The notes under the pieces: model-generated | The model's database searches: none | What the model was told of the DNA's origin: nothing | The model's input: only the letters and a program-made list of their open reading frames with translations | In this document: positions 45,384-56,339 of the stretch, piece by piece | Numbering within the stretch: the first letter of the stretch is position 1 | How the letters are laid out: every line of letters begins with the position of its first letter | Translations under genes and position numbers: made by a program | Assembly: GCA_946902875.1 (NCBI GenBank) | Contig: OX336340.1 | Location: forward strand, 9,135,739-9,199,738 | Direction: 5' to 3' | DNA from: Nematopogon swammerdamellus | Taxonomy: Eukaryota; Arthropoda; Insecta; Lepidoptera; Adelidae | DNA length: 64,000 nucleotides

Positions 45384-46070
45384 CATTTTACCTTATTTAA
45401 ATTAAAACGTTTATTTCACAATAAAGAGGGGGTACATTGATAGTTCGCTTAGAATAACAATTTTAAAATATAAATATAGGTGTACATAGTGCCCGCCCAG
45501 CTCCAAATACCGATATTTGGTTGCCATGCACTCGATTGCATCAGACGAAGAAACGAAAAAGATACGTTAGTGAACAAGTGCGACAGAGACATACATAATA
45601 ATATCGGTAAATTCGTCTTTGTGCACTTTTCTTTCACCTCCGGGACCAGTTGCTGCCTCTTTTATCCGTTTGAATGAATTGTTGTAAGCAGAAACCTCTC
45701 TATGTCCGACGTAACATCGGCAATAGTCATATCTACGGAGGCTGAACGGAAGCTTCCGCGCGCCGCCTCCGCCGCCACCGCCAGTATTGATTTCGCGGTG
45801 CCTGCCTATCCAGGATAAAATATAATCCCTCTGTATAACTGTCCACCCGCATTGTTAGTGCGTTTCCTGATAATTGATGTCATCCTGTCTTAGTGTCCTT
45901 AAATATTATTTTCGTAATCAAGTAATTATTTTATAATTTGCCTTTGAATGTCAGTTCTTCACGCCGTATCAGAATTACATTTTATTTTTTCAAAGCAAGA
46001 ATCCTGACGTCCAGAGCATTGTTGCATTCATTAAGAAAAGCCGTGGAAAGGCTCCTGAAGTCCCCGTCCA
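45384..46070. other. No gene recognised
   Basis: Contains a GC-rich patch (45740-45790). No coding frames of interest. Confidence 0.4.
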
Positions 46071-46149
46071 TCACAGAATGTCTATGGGCATCATTAGACA
46101 TCTACTTGTAGGTGAAACGATGCCACATGTCGCGCTATCCGTAAAAAAA
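46071..46149 (+). mobile_element. LINE 3'-end fragment (Jockey-type tail)
   Basis: cacagaatgtctatgggcatc...gatgccacatgtcgcgct, then an A run (46141-46149). Same terminal segment as 22826-22901 and 23868-24310. Confidence 0.7.
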
Positions 46150-46905
46150 TAAGAACTGTAGAAGAAAACAAAAAACAGAAGATTTGAATTCCTTAGGTTT
46201 TAGCTTAAAACATGTTATACCTCTGTAAACACACAAGTGCGCTCGCCCAAACGCGCTCACTTAGCGCGCGTTGTGTTTATTGAGGCGAATTATTTACGAA
46301 CTGTTTGAAAAAGTTCTACAGAAATATTTCTTCGTTTGTATCCAACTATATGTATATGCACGTAAGTTGTAAGCAGGTAGTTACTTTGCCTACAACTTTT
46401 TTCGTGTCATTATCGCCCACTCCACTTCACTGAAATGCTGCAGTGCGTGATGTGTCTATTGTTTAGTTAGTTATTAACGTACTTACCAATATCCTTATCG
46501 ATACCTTATATTTTCGGTGCCTGTATTCGATGTCATTATAAATCTATTAGATTGAAATTAACACTAGAAATTAAGGGTTTCCCGGAAAAGCACCGTTGCC
46601 TCTTTTCCAAGGCTTATGGATTTTCGAAAAGAAAACAATTTTATTTTTACTCGATTCATAAGATTTACTCGAAGTTAATTTCGGGTGAGGTTTTTTTTTC
46701 AATCCTGTTCTCTCTTGATTCACTCCCACGCTCGCCTTATCGCTTTCACATTTCTGTTTTGAGTGACTTCAACTTTCGCCAGCGACTCACTGCCCTAAGA
46801 ATAGACCCGCTGGTGATTGATCAAATGTACCATTTAATAGAAGTAAATAGAACCTCCGACCCATCAACAATCATTAAAAAGTAAAACATAATTTCCGTTT
46901 AGTTA
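46150..46905. other. No gene recognised
   Basis: A 110-codon plus-strand frame (46552-46884) contains no known motif and has phenylalanine/isoleucine-rich AT-driven composition. I do not call it a gene. Confidence 0.35.
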
Positions 46906-47158
46906 CTTAAAGGCGTCGGGAGACCGCTAAGAAATAAAATAAAAACAGAATAGGTACTAGCCATCCAAATCCAAGTCCCAAGTAATTTACTCGGAAAAAA
47001 ATGCAAAATGGATACAACGATACAACCGTCAACGACGTATGCCCTCACGCGTCTGCACGCGAGCGGTTTGCTCACTCGGTGACGTCGCGTCCCCCGAAGC
47101 GCGCAGCACTGAGTTTATTTTATCTCCTTAGCGGTCCGCCGACGCCTTTAATTAACGA
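46906..47158. mobile_element. MITE with ~28-bp TIRs
   Basis: TTAAAGGCGTCGGGAGACCG, then ctaagaaataaaataaaa at the left. The reverse complement of the right end is TTAAAGGCGTCGGCGGACCG, then ctaaggagataaaat. The family matches the 1113-1187 hairpin. The interior (about 170 bp) includes a GC-rich section at 47040-47105. The target duplication is unclear because the ends merge with TTAATTA-type sequence. Confidence 0.78.
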
Positions 47159-47183
47159 AACAGAAATATTTTTTTAATCATTA

Positions 47184-47640
47184 TTGATGTGGCTATCTGC
47201 CGCACCCTTCACCAAACAACACCCGTTGCGATTCCTTCCCACCCTCTTGGAGTTGAGTAAAGGAGCTGGTCCTAGAACATTTGCACCTGCGAAAGATAGA
47301 CACATTCCATCAGTTAGCATACAAACTCTGGACATGCCTCAGCTCCACCAGTTGCGGGTAGACCTTGAACCTGACCCCTGCTGATGGCCCCTCGCGTTCC
47401 TGCCATACAGGTGAACCCTCCCTACACGTAAACGTTTAGTGTAATATCATTGATATCTGTGGCACCCTTCATCTGGTGTCACCCGTAGCGGCCCCTTCCC
47501 ACCCTCTGGGATTGGCGTTGTAATGGGTAAATTCTGGTTGGGGCAATCTAGTATGCCGAGGGGTCTCGGCAATGTAACAGGTAGGGAGAAAGAAAAGGAA
47601 GTTTAGGTCACAAGTGCGAATTTCAGTCAGAGTCAAGTGG
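47184..47640 (+). repeat. Unclassified repeat with internal direct repeat
   Basis: ctgccgcacccttcaccaa...ccttcccaccctcttgg (from ~47196) is repeated as gtggcacccttcatctgg...ccttcccaccctctggg (from ~47460). Spacing is about 265 bp. This composition is typical of a LINE 3' region, but no coding motif supports it. Confidence 0.45.
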
Positions 47641-49144
47641 TGCGCAGCCCAGTGGTTAGGGTAGTCGGTGGCCTCAAAATTTCTAGGTGTACAAATGCAA
47701 TTTTTTTTTTATTTTCTTTTGTATCCCATCTCTCCGAAGCCGAAAAGCACTGCGCGAAAAAATGAAGGTAACCCACCTATTTGCTGCGGTGTTGTGTACA
47801 AATTTAACTGAAAGATATTTTTTTCTGCAATAATTCCGCCTTTTGCAACGCAGAAATGTGTTATCCATACATGCATACATACATACATATTTGTAGGTGC
47901 ACATTTTCTCGTAAGTCAATAATATGAACTCATCTTTTGTAAGATAATATGGCAGGATCTTTCTATAGCGTGGGTAAACTGCTTGTCGCGAGCACCATCC
48001 CGGGATGTAGGTCAATCGATAAAGACGTAAGAGAACGCTTCTAACCGGTGTTTAAGGGAAATAACGTGTACTAGTAATGTTCAGCATCGTGCGAAAATAT
48101 AATATACTATAGTTTTTAGGAATGTCTCAAATGTTGCATGTATGATGTGTATTTACGTATGAAGTGGCCGTTTTTCATACTGGACAATTTATAAATTAAG
48201 TATTATTGGTTTCGGGTAGAGTTCGATGTTCAAATATTTTTTAGTTTTGACGACATGGCGTTTCATCTTTTTTACCCGGCTGCGCGAAGCAAAAAGGAGG
48301 GTAAAGTTTTTCGAATGTATGTATTTTATATCGTTATTTCTTTGTCTTTTTGTATTTTGTTTTTATTTAAATGTGTATACACCGCCGCGGAAAAGTTGAA
48401 CATACGAGCCATTTTTAGGATTCCGTAACTCAAAAAGAGAAAAAAAAACGGAACCTTATAGCATCACTCTCTTTTCTGTCTGTCCGTCTGTTAGATCTTA
48501 TTCTCTCCGATTTTACTGGATTCGATTTAAAAAGAAAAATCTCGTCGGCGTTAAGGATAGCAAGGTAACATCAGTCAGGTAGATGGTTGCAATGACGAAC
48601 TGCAGGTGATAGCGGAATCGGATTCCACTTAAACCACAGCTGAAGCTTTGACGTTAACATCAAAACAATACTGGGTCATTTGAGTCAAAAACTCGAAACA
48701 AAAACGACGAAACAACCGATACTCATCGTTCGATCAACGAATGCATGCGTTTTGTACCATATGAATTCTCAATAAATAACCAACTATGCGAGTAAAGCAA
48801 TTACTGCAATCGTGAGAATCAGCAAAACCACACACAATGAAACGATTTCGAAACTTGAAACTTACATAATTCTAAAGCGTTACATGGGATTATTTCAAGT
48901 TTAAATAACTGAACTCTCGGAAAGTCTCTACAACTCTTGAGCCGTGCTATAATGGCAACAAGCAAGAGACAGATAGCCTTTATCTGGGTATTAACTTTAT
49001 CAATTCACACAGGCTAATTCACTTTCAGAAATCGAGCATGTCGAATAAGACACAAAATTACGTTACACGTACTTATATATGTAGATAATTTCTAGGATCT
49101 CACAGGCATAGCGAGAAATATTCCATTTATTACTCATTTAGTAC
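47641..49144. other. No gene; family-A fragment at 48405-48495
   Basis: 48405-48495 (ttaggattccgtaactcaaa ... ctgtctgtccgtctg) is a short, diverged piece of the GTCY repeat family. A segment at 48275-48305 (tacccggctgcgcgaagcaa) resembles another common lepidopteran repeat. The rest is unassigned. Confidence 0.5.
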
Positions 49145-49477
49145 CGTGTGAGGCCGGTACTTAAAAAGAATAGCCCCACTGCATCTCTCCCCGTGCATGT
49201 CGTAAAAGGCGACTAAGGGATAAGGACAAGATGCCGTGCATAAGAGCGACAGGCTAGCCACTTATCACCTTGGCACGGTGTTTCCACCGCGTCATGCAGC
49301 AGGTGGGCCTTCATGCATTACTTGCTGCTTGATCTGAGTTATCTTTTCCGGATACTTTGCTAGGCGTGGTGGTCGGTGTTGTGCTGTAATTTACCAGAAT
49401 ACTTGTGGCACAACACCGATTACTCTGCTTACTCCGATTGTCGGGATATGGCGTGTGGTGTATGTATGTATGCATAT
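49145..49477 (+). repeat. Structured interspersed repeat (family S), copy 3, full length
   Basis: Starts gtgtgaggccggtacttaaa and ends in (GTAT)n near 49477. It includes the shared H1 module, the hairpin (tcggtgttgtgctg against ggcacaacaccga) and the final cccgattgtcggg-like stem. This is the best reference for judging the split copy at 50295-51750. Confidence 0.87.
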
Positions 49478-50294
49478 GTACTCATATAGAAGAAAGCTCA
49501 TTGTTAACCTAAAATCTTGGCGACATGGCATTAATTTCAGAAATATTCTTTAAAAGTGTCCGAATTTAAAAATGTCATAAGTCGTTTTACCACCTCCTTT
49601 GCCGTATCAGCTAAAAGTAATTGATCGGTTAAAGCCACATTTCTGATATATTTGATATGAGTTAAGTGGAAGATACATTTTAGGGGAAGGTGGTAAAATC
49701 GGCCTTCAGTCAATAATATTATGTACGTCTAATCTAATACAATTATTCAATTCTTTGCCTATCGTACGTCTTAGCTACACGTCATTTTAACCAATTTGGA
49801 TTCGGTTCCGACATAGCGAGCTTGCGTAAATTGTTCAGATTTTTACACTAGCGAAGATGCGGTCTAAAGTAAATAAAGAAAAAGTCGTGATATACAGAAC
49901 CCCGTCTTAACGCAAACCCTAAAACTTGGTTCACTTACTGAAGCTATAAAAGTGCCTGGAGCACCTATAAACCGCGAACGGGTCTGATACCGAAGATGGA
50001 ATCGATACTTATCGAAATATATTCCTAGAATGGATACTTCTGAAAGAGATAAACCGGTCTGAGAGCGTGCCATACATTTCTGTTCAGGAAAACTGAAGAT
50101 ATAGGGCATGGCAGCGTCTATACCTGGGATAACAACCTGTGAAGTTTGCGACGACTGCCTTGTATCTCGGTGTCGGGGCACATTTCAGATACGTAACAGT
50201 TTTTTCCTTCTTTATTGAGATGCGTACAGACTTTCGGTCCTATTCTCGTTAGGAGGAGGGAAAAGTTTATTTCTATTAGTATAAAGTGTGTACC
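49478..50294. other. No gene recognised
   Basis: AT-rich and non-repetitive. A 105-codon minus-strand frame (49864-50181) shows no domain I recognise. Confidence 0.35.
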
Positions 50295-50639
50295 GTGTCG
50301 GGGCGGTACTTAAAAATAATAGCCCCACTGCATCTCTCTCGTGCATGTCGTAAAAGGCGACTAAGGGATAAGGACAAGATGCCGTGCTAAAGGGCGACAG
50401 GCTAGCCACCTCTCACCTTGGAACGGTCCTTCTACCGAGTCATGCAGCGGATGGATCTGATCAGCGGCGACTCCTCTCAGTTGGCGAGGTTGGCGCCGCC
50501 AAACCAAATAAAATGAATGACACCATTAATACAGAAGTATCAGGCTAAAATAAATGTGAAAAAATTTCGGAGTTATATTATTTATGTCATATAATGTTAA
50601 TAAGATAAAACGTCAATCCCGTACCCGTTACATAATTTG

Positions 50640-51010
50640 AAATTTCGCGCGCGTCATACGCGGGCGACAACGAATGACGACACATCAAGGCATTCATTGG
50701 CCGGTTGGCTACATTTTGAAGCGCCATCGTATTCCATACAAGGCGGAAGCGACCGATGTCCCCCCCGTCCCGCGCCTACCCGCTGATCAGCCTTTCGAGT
50801 TGGCGCAGCGGGGAGTGCATTTAGTGACGCGGTAGCGAGTAGAGCGAGCTAGCGAGCGAGCTAGGTGTGTGTGTTGCGTGTGCGGGTGTGTGCGCGCTGC
50901 GTCCACACGACGAGTTTTCTTGTGCTGTGCGACGTGCGATGCGATGCGACTAGCGAGCTAGGCTAGGTGTGTTGTGTGCGCCTGTGTGTGCGCATTGGCT
51001 AGCGAGTTGA
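50640..51010 (+). promoter_or_regulatory. Candidate CpG-rich promoter-like block inside the hAT-type element
   Basis: Dense CG dinucleotides with an internal direct repeat (tagcgagctagg... GTGTG at about 50838 and 50949). It lies 100-470 bp upstream of the ORF at 51109. No definite TATA box or initiator is assignable, and a regulatory role is inferred from composition and position only. Confidence 0.25.
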
Positions 51011-51108
51011 TAGCTGCATATTATTCCGTTATGTAGGTATGGACTTTGTATGGATGAATCCTGTGCAGTGTTGTTAAATTTAAAGTGATTTATTGGTACC
51101 TAATTATA

Positions 51109-51294
51109 ATGGCAAACTCCTACCGAGCTATCTACGGAGCACTCAAGGACAAGAGAGACTCAGTAATTTGGCACTCTTACATATCTGTGGAAAAGGAGTT
51201 GCTAACAAAATTGAGGAAGAAAGAAGATTTTCACGATCGAGTCATCGAAAATTTCTTGTCTGTGGAACGAAGAGTGGACTTCATGTACAAATAA
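51109..51294 (+). CDS. Hypothetical 61-residue protein carried by the hAT-type element
   Basis: ATG in the context ataATGG. The 61 codons begin MANSYRAIYGALKDKRD, continue SYISVEKELLTKLRKKEDFH and end ERRVDFMYK; the stop codon overlaps an AATAAA signal. The product would be highly charged (K/R/E/D-rich), predicted mostly helical, with no Cys/His cluster, signal peptide or membrane segment. I do not recognise it. It is not a hAT transposase or BED finger. It could be a captured exon or a chance frame; balanced composition and neat start/stop/polyA layout favour the former slightly. Confidence 0.35.
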   Translation: MANSYRAIYGALKDKRDSVIWHSYISVEKELLTKLRKKEDFHDRVIENFLSVERRVDFMYK

Positions 51295-51750
51295 AATGTA
51301 ACAATTGAAGCTTGTATGCCTGTCTCGTCGTCGTCGTGCCAGAGGAGACGTCGCTGTTGTCGGCTGCAACTCGACAGCTTTGACACAACCAGTAGGTACC
51401 TATCTACAGACAAATCAATCGTAAGAGAGCAAAATAAATCATTTAAACTAAATATTATAAACTATCTATATCGTAATCGTCTTTCAGTTTTTGAACTCAT
51501 TGTGGTAGAAATAAATTAACGCGTAGGTACCTAAGTTATGAAATTATGAAAAAAAATTCCTTAGCCAGAGCCAACCCAATATTCAGGACCAGGAGTCGCC
51601 GCTGGATCTGATAGTTATCTTGTCCGAATACTTTGCTAAACGTGGTGGTCGGTGTCGTGATATAATTTACAAGAGTACCTGCAGCACAACTCCGATTACC
51701 CTGCTTACCCCGATTGTCGGGGTACACAGCCTGTGGTATGTATGTAAAGT

Positions 51751-52237
51751 AAATAAATTTGATTCCTTGTAATATCGATCTGGTGATTAAAATTCCAGTA
51801 TTTCGTAAATGTTTTATATCATTGACGGCTAGTATATTTTTAAAACAAGAAAATTGTATTTTTGTAAATTCCCGAGGGTTCTTCCACTTTCAAGTTTTAC
51901 TAATGATTTTTTTCTATAGTAGAATTGTAAAAATATTCTGATGATTTCGTTCTAAAGCATTTTCTGTGTGTGCAAAATTTAATAATATCAGTCTCGTCAC
52001 TTGTGTGAACCACATCTGTTAACGTGCTTACGACATAATCTATCAATATTTATTAATTTAACACAAAAGTGTTATTGCACGAATGTGAGTAGAAGAGTAG
52101 GGCAGGGTCGCCCTAAACGCACGTGCCTAGACCAGATCGGGCATGTGCTCAAAAAGGGTCAAGTGCGTAGTACCCTTAACCGAAATCAGATAAGAAGAAC
52201 ATTATGAGAGTGGAAGAGAAGAGGCAGCAGAGTTTTA
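51751..52237. other. No gene recognised
   Basis: AT-rich. 52085-52200 resembles a LINE-derived peptide segment (GRPKRTCLDQIGHVLKKGQV in one frame), a phrase typical of reverse-transcriptase C-terminal ends. The match is short and should be treated as tentative. Confidence 0.4.
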
Positions 52238-52461
52238 TCAGCCTCGATAGCTCAGTTTTGCGATCGGTCGCATGTCGTTCGATACCACCGCACTGAATGA
52301 GGTTGGTCAAAAAATAGTTCGTGTTTCCCTTCCAGTTTAGTGTAGCTGGCACGACCAAAGGGAAGTACTGACATGACACCTAGTTCATCGAGATGTTATG
52401 GGCTGACATCACGGATGTTGTAGGTGATGCAGCCAACCTTGTCAGTTTTTGTAAAAAAAAA
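52238..52461 (+). mobile_element. SINE with tRNA-like start and T1 tail, 5S part deleted
   Basis: Begins cagcctcgatagctcagttt (A box) and jumps from gtcgttcga directly to taccaccgcactgaatga (T1). The 5S-like region and T-arm are missing. It ends gtcagtttttgt and an A run (52452-52461). Confidence 0.78.
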
Positions 52462-54642
52462 ACGAGTCAGGCCAGCATCGTTACACGCGGAGATTCGTTG
52501 TCTCTGTCTACCCCTTTAGGAAACAGGCGTGACATTATTTATGTACTCGTATGTTATTACGCGTCCCAATTTCATATTATTCAAAATTACCGCCTCCATA
52601 CCTATATTGTCGGCAAAAAAAATAAATTAAGACTTTCACCCCAAATACAGAAATGTGTCCTTTTCCCCTGCCCCTCCAACCGAGGCATGATTACTGTCAC
52701 CCCGCCCCACCCCGCTCCGCCCCGCCCCTGGTATCGTGGGGCGCGAGTTCGAGTCGGGGACCTACCCCGCGGTCCGGGGATTACCCCCAGACTCGCAGCA
52801 GACGATCCGTCGCGAGCCCGGGGTGCCTACCCCAATCCCTAACCCAAATACGACCCTCCTTATACCTTCAGAAATATTATACACATGCACCCGGGCTGGC
52901 ACAGGTGGGCATTCACAAATCAACACTCAGTATGGCAAATAATATGAGATTATCAATCTCTACATACATACATACTCTAACCATTTTCAAATGCAATGTC
53001 TGACGTCTGTTATTACTAGAATACCATTGATCCGATTTTGGTCAAAGCGTTTTTCTGTATGGCTCATTTAATCCTAAATGCAATAACGCTAAACCTCGCA
53101 TGTCGTTAAAAAGTGAGTGATACGGGAAGATGCGAGCTCCGTGCGAAGGGTTACAGTTAACCATTAGGAAAGCAATCTAATTCAAACATCATTTTCTAAA
53201 TTTAAAGAATTGTCACATTCGATTGTAATCGTGAAATGTATCCTCAAAAACGTTATCGTCACGCACAGAGGCGGAAGGAAAAGAGGGAATGTATACTAAT
53301 GTATAAATCGCATTTGCATCAGAGATACAAACTCTGCTACTCTAAATCTACAAACGTACAAATCTCACGTTAAATAAAACAAAACACTTCCTCGGAACGC
53401 AACCCGTCTGATCTAATTACTCCTTTGTGCGAACCCGCCCCCGCGCCGCCACCGCGGCCGCCGCAGACGAACTGAAAAGTGAGACGGAGTTCTTGCAACC
53501 CCTGTTCGGCATTTTCCGCCGAGACGTCGACTCCGCCCGAGAAGGGGCGCCGCGACGACGACGCCGCGACGCCACGAGGCTATATTTTTCAAAGCAATCA
53601 CTTTACACTTGTCGCCGTCGCCGCGCCACCGCACCGCCGCCGCCGCCTTGCCGCCGCCGCTGCCTACAAGCTTCAGGCTCGTAATATAGCCTGCCGCTTT
53701 TAATTTCGGATGAAAATGAAAGTTCGGCGTACCTGAAATATGTGCCTACCCACGCGCTACAGCCGTTGTAATGTACAACCACGCACGCCTACCGTGTTCC
53801 CGAGAGCATTATTTTTGCGGGTGCTCTAATGGGTCTGCTCTAAGTAAAAGCGCGATCTTTTAAATATTTCGCAGTCTATTCTGAATGTTTCCTTTTCTAG
53901 ACGACTAGGGGGCGGATATATCTGAAACCAGTTGCGAAGACACGCGAAGAGAGTCTCGATAAAGAAAAAGTTTGGAAAAGCTCTGTAGCTCTGTAAGCTA
54001 TATATAAACTTAGTAAATATGTTGCCAATCATCTTCAGGAGCAACTGTTTGCTGTGTTAACAAAATAGTGGATAAGCAGCGGCCGCCTCCTCCAACCGTA
54101 GGATAAAGGATTAATGCGCACATCAAAACCTCGAAGCTGAAGTACACATAGAGAGGGGGAGTGAAGTGTGAAGTATCGAAGCGCGCGAGCGCGGGCGCCG
54201 CGCCGCGCCGGGCTGCGCATCTGTTTACAAACAGATGATCCACGCGGGCGGGTGTATTTATATCGGCGTGACGTCACCGCATGTAGCCCTGACCTCCGGG
54301 ACGGCCCAAGGGCGCGGTCGGGACGGGAAGGGTCGAAAAAGGCCCGTTTCCCCGATGCCTTATGGAGATCCTTTATCACTGTTTGTCTAGACCGTCGGCG
54401 GGGAGCGCCCGCTCCCCCGGGCGGCAGGGGACCCCGCAGGGGTCCGCAGAAATTTCCAACTCCGGAAGCTGGAGGAAAACGCGTTGGCAAAATTACGGAC
54501 CCCAACGATCGATAACGTGAACCCCCGAAACTTGAATTTCAAACAGTTTTCTGAATAGGTAAATGAATTTCATATCCGGGGAGGTTGAGGTAAAAATTTG
54601 GTTTCGTCTTTTATGTATTTATTGACTGAGGTTATTTATTTA
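52462..54642. other. No gene; several GC-rich blocks
   Basis: GC-rich 52670-52830 (repeated ccccgcccc/ccgcgg motifs), 53420-53680 (ccgccgcc runs) and 54150-54480. Overlapping long frames on both strands in these blocks are R/P/A-rich, as expected from CpG-rich DNA, and I do not call any of them genes. Confidence 0.4.
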
Positions 54643-54787
54643 CTCCCCGCCCACATATTTCGCCCCAACCAAGTATTGTCTCGGATCCTTCAAGAGAGGC
54701 GTGAATAGAATAGGCGTCTAGCCGGCATGGCATACGCAACACCCGCGTACGACCGAACGTCCATGGGCCCCGTTAGTTAAAAAAAGG
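54643..54787 (+). pseudogene. LINE ORF2 C-terminal tail fragment
   Basis: Contains cttcaagagaggcgtgaata, gccggcatggcatacgcaac and gaccgaacgtccatgggc, the terminal coding and 3' UTR start also seen at 16005-16138 and 23868-24310. An A run at 54779-54785 closes it. Frame-broken and short. Confidence 0.65.
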
Positions 54788-54930
54788 TTGCACATTTATA
54801 ACAAAAAAGAAAATTTTATTAAATTAAATAAATCTTAAAATACAAAGAAATTAAAAATTTTAATAAAAAATAAGTGCCTAATAAGGTAATTAAAAATTAA
54901 ATCAAAATTTAAAAACCTAAACTACCTATT

Positions 54931-55510
54931 CTAGAAATCGTCCTTTATGGGAGACGATGTGAGCACTGCACCGAGTAGGCTAGCGGCGTTCCTCTCTGGA
55001 TGGCCATACTGATGCGCTGCTTCAGGAACACGTGCGAGCGTGGTTCTCCTGGAGCAACACACAAGGTCGAAACGGCTATGTAAATAGTTTGTGTTTTCCG
55101 TCCAGTTCAGTGTAGCCGGCACGGCCGAAGGGAAGCACTGACGTGGCACCAAGTTCACCCGGTGTTATGCGCTGACATCACGGATATTGTAGGTTATTAG
55201 CCAACCGTGTCAGTTTCCCAAAAAAAAATCCATCCTGGTGTCTTTAGTAAGCAGCTTAGCCTACTCGGACCATGCCCCCATCATCGCCTCCACGGAAAAT
55301 CCGATGTAAATAAACCGGCACCGGCTAATACTTTGTGTGTTTGAGGACTTTGAGGCGAGCCCGTGGCCGCGGCGGGCGGAGGCGCCAGCACGTTTCGAGC
55401 AGGCTCACACGTGGCTGCTGCACAGAGTATCGACACAGCTAGCGTCCCACACCAGCACCGGACTTCCCCATGCGCCGGGGGACGATGGCCATTCCGTGTG
55501 GACGCTTGTT
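54931..55510 (-). pseudogene. Retroelement C-terminal domain, split (copy 5)
   Basis: From 55510 leftwards: LVWDASCVDTLCSSHV (RPD...D region, second acidic residue), AGASARRG, FSVEAMMGAWSE, then the SINE, then GEPRSHVFLKQRISMAIQRG. A one-base shift follows and NAASLLGAVLTSS is readable in the next frame. Several in-frame stops (for example after CSSHV). The Cys/His cluster lies beyond the preserved part. Closest to the 6341 copy in wording. Confidence 0.68.
55074..55228 (+). mobile_element. T1 SINE tail inserted in a LINE pseudogene
   Basis: ggtcgaaacggctatgtaaa to gtgtcagtttccc and an A run (55219-55228). Only the last ~145 bp of T1 are present. It interrupts the coding sequence of LINE copy 5, so it inserted later. 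Confidence 0.85.
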
Positions 55511-55918
55511 TTTTTATTTAACCGACTTCTTCAAAAAAGGAGGTTATCAATTCGACCCGTATGTATGTAATATCGTTTGAATTGCACAATATTCGTATAT
55601 GTTAGTCTATGTGGGCTTCTAAAAAGGTGTACGAAATGTCAGAAGTTTATGTATGTATGTTTGTATAAATGTTTGTATGTATGTATGTTTGTCCGAAACT
55701 ATTAATCGAATTGTGACCATTTTTGCTTATTTTGATTATTTTTTATTTGCTTACATTTACTTCAACTTAAGGAACAGTACAAGTTTCATCAAAATCGGTT
55801 CACTAATTTTCAAAATATGGACTGTTAAGTGTGTACCAATCACTGGAAAAACACGTCGTTCTACACAGGCACTGTGTGCACTAACACACGCAAAATTCTA
55901 CACAGAACATATTGTACT

Positions 55919-56297
55919 AATAAAAAAAAGTTTTAAAAAACATAAAACCGACTTCCTAAAAAAAGTAAAACTAAAAAACTATTTAAAATAAAAATATAAA
56001 AACCGCCTTCAAAAATATATGAAATAAAAACCTAAAAAAAAAAACGAACCCTAGAGTTGAAGGCGGTGCTAAAAAGGCTACACAAATCACAAAGGATATT
56101 ATCATCCGCTCATGTTTTCTTTCATGCATCATTTTTGCTTGCTTTAGCACCGCCTTCAACTCTAGGGTTCGTTTTTTTTTTTAGGTTTTTATTTCATATA
56201 TTTTTGAAGGCGGTTTTTATATTTTTATTTTAAATAGTTTTTTAGTTTTACTTTTTTTAGGAAGTCGGTTTTATGTTTTTTAAAACTTTTTTTTTAT
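55919..56297. repeat. Inverted repeat, ~155-bp arms, 69-bp loop
   Basis: Arms match with only homopolymer-length differences. The loop (56074-56142) is unique sequence. Confidence 0.93.
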
Positions 56298-56339
56298 TTC
56301 ACAGTTTTTTTTAGTAATTTTTTGCTATTAATGTACTCG

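Larger units (their letters stand above)
50462..51604 (+). mobile_element. Non-autonomous hAT-type element carrying a CpG-rich block and small ORF
   Basis: Ends are CAGCGGCGACTCCT and AGGAGTCGCCGCTG (14-bp perfect TIRs beginning CAG). They are flanked by an exact 8-bp duplication GATCTGAT (50454-50461, 51605-51612). An 8-bp duplication with CAG...CTG ends is diagnostic of the hAT superfamily. No hAT transposase motifs are present in the 1143 bp. Contents: AT-rich left flank, a CpG-rich block (50640-51010) with repeated gctagcgagc and GTGTG motifs, an ATG ORF (51109-51294) with AATAAA overlapping its stop, then AT-rich sequence. The cargo is unlike ordinary MITE interior and could be captured host DNA. 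Confidence 0.88.
50295..51750 (+). repeat. Structured interspersed repeat (family S), copy 4, split by a hAT-type element
   Basis: 50295-50461 carries the 5' half (gtgtcggggcggtacttaaa to gcagcggatggatctgat). 51605-51750 carries the 3' half (gatctgatagttatcttgtc to gtatgtatgt). Aligned to copy 3, the halves join at GATCTGAT, which is present at both edges. The hairpin in this copy is degraded (tcggtgtcgtgat against cagcacaactccga). Confidence 0.85.
54800..55510 (-). mobile_element. LINE-like 3' fragment (copy 5), interrupted by a SINE
   Basis: AT-rich 3' region (54800-54930) on the minus strand after a coding part in two pieces: 54931-55073 and 55229-55510. Between them sits a T1 SINE in plus orientation (55074-55228). 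Same LINE class as 6126-7060. Confidence 0.72.

Noticed and set aside
46552..46884. 110-codon plus-strand frame as an exon
   Set aside because: No family match recalled, AT-driven composition, no repeat or splice support.
54035..54505. 156-codon minus-strand frame as a gene
   Set aside because: GC-rich sequence open in several overlapping frames on both strands, R/P/A/G-rich, no domain.
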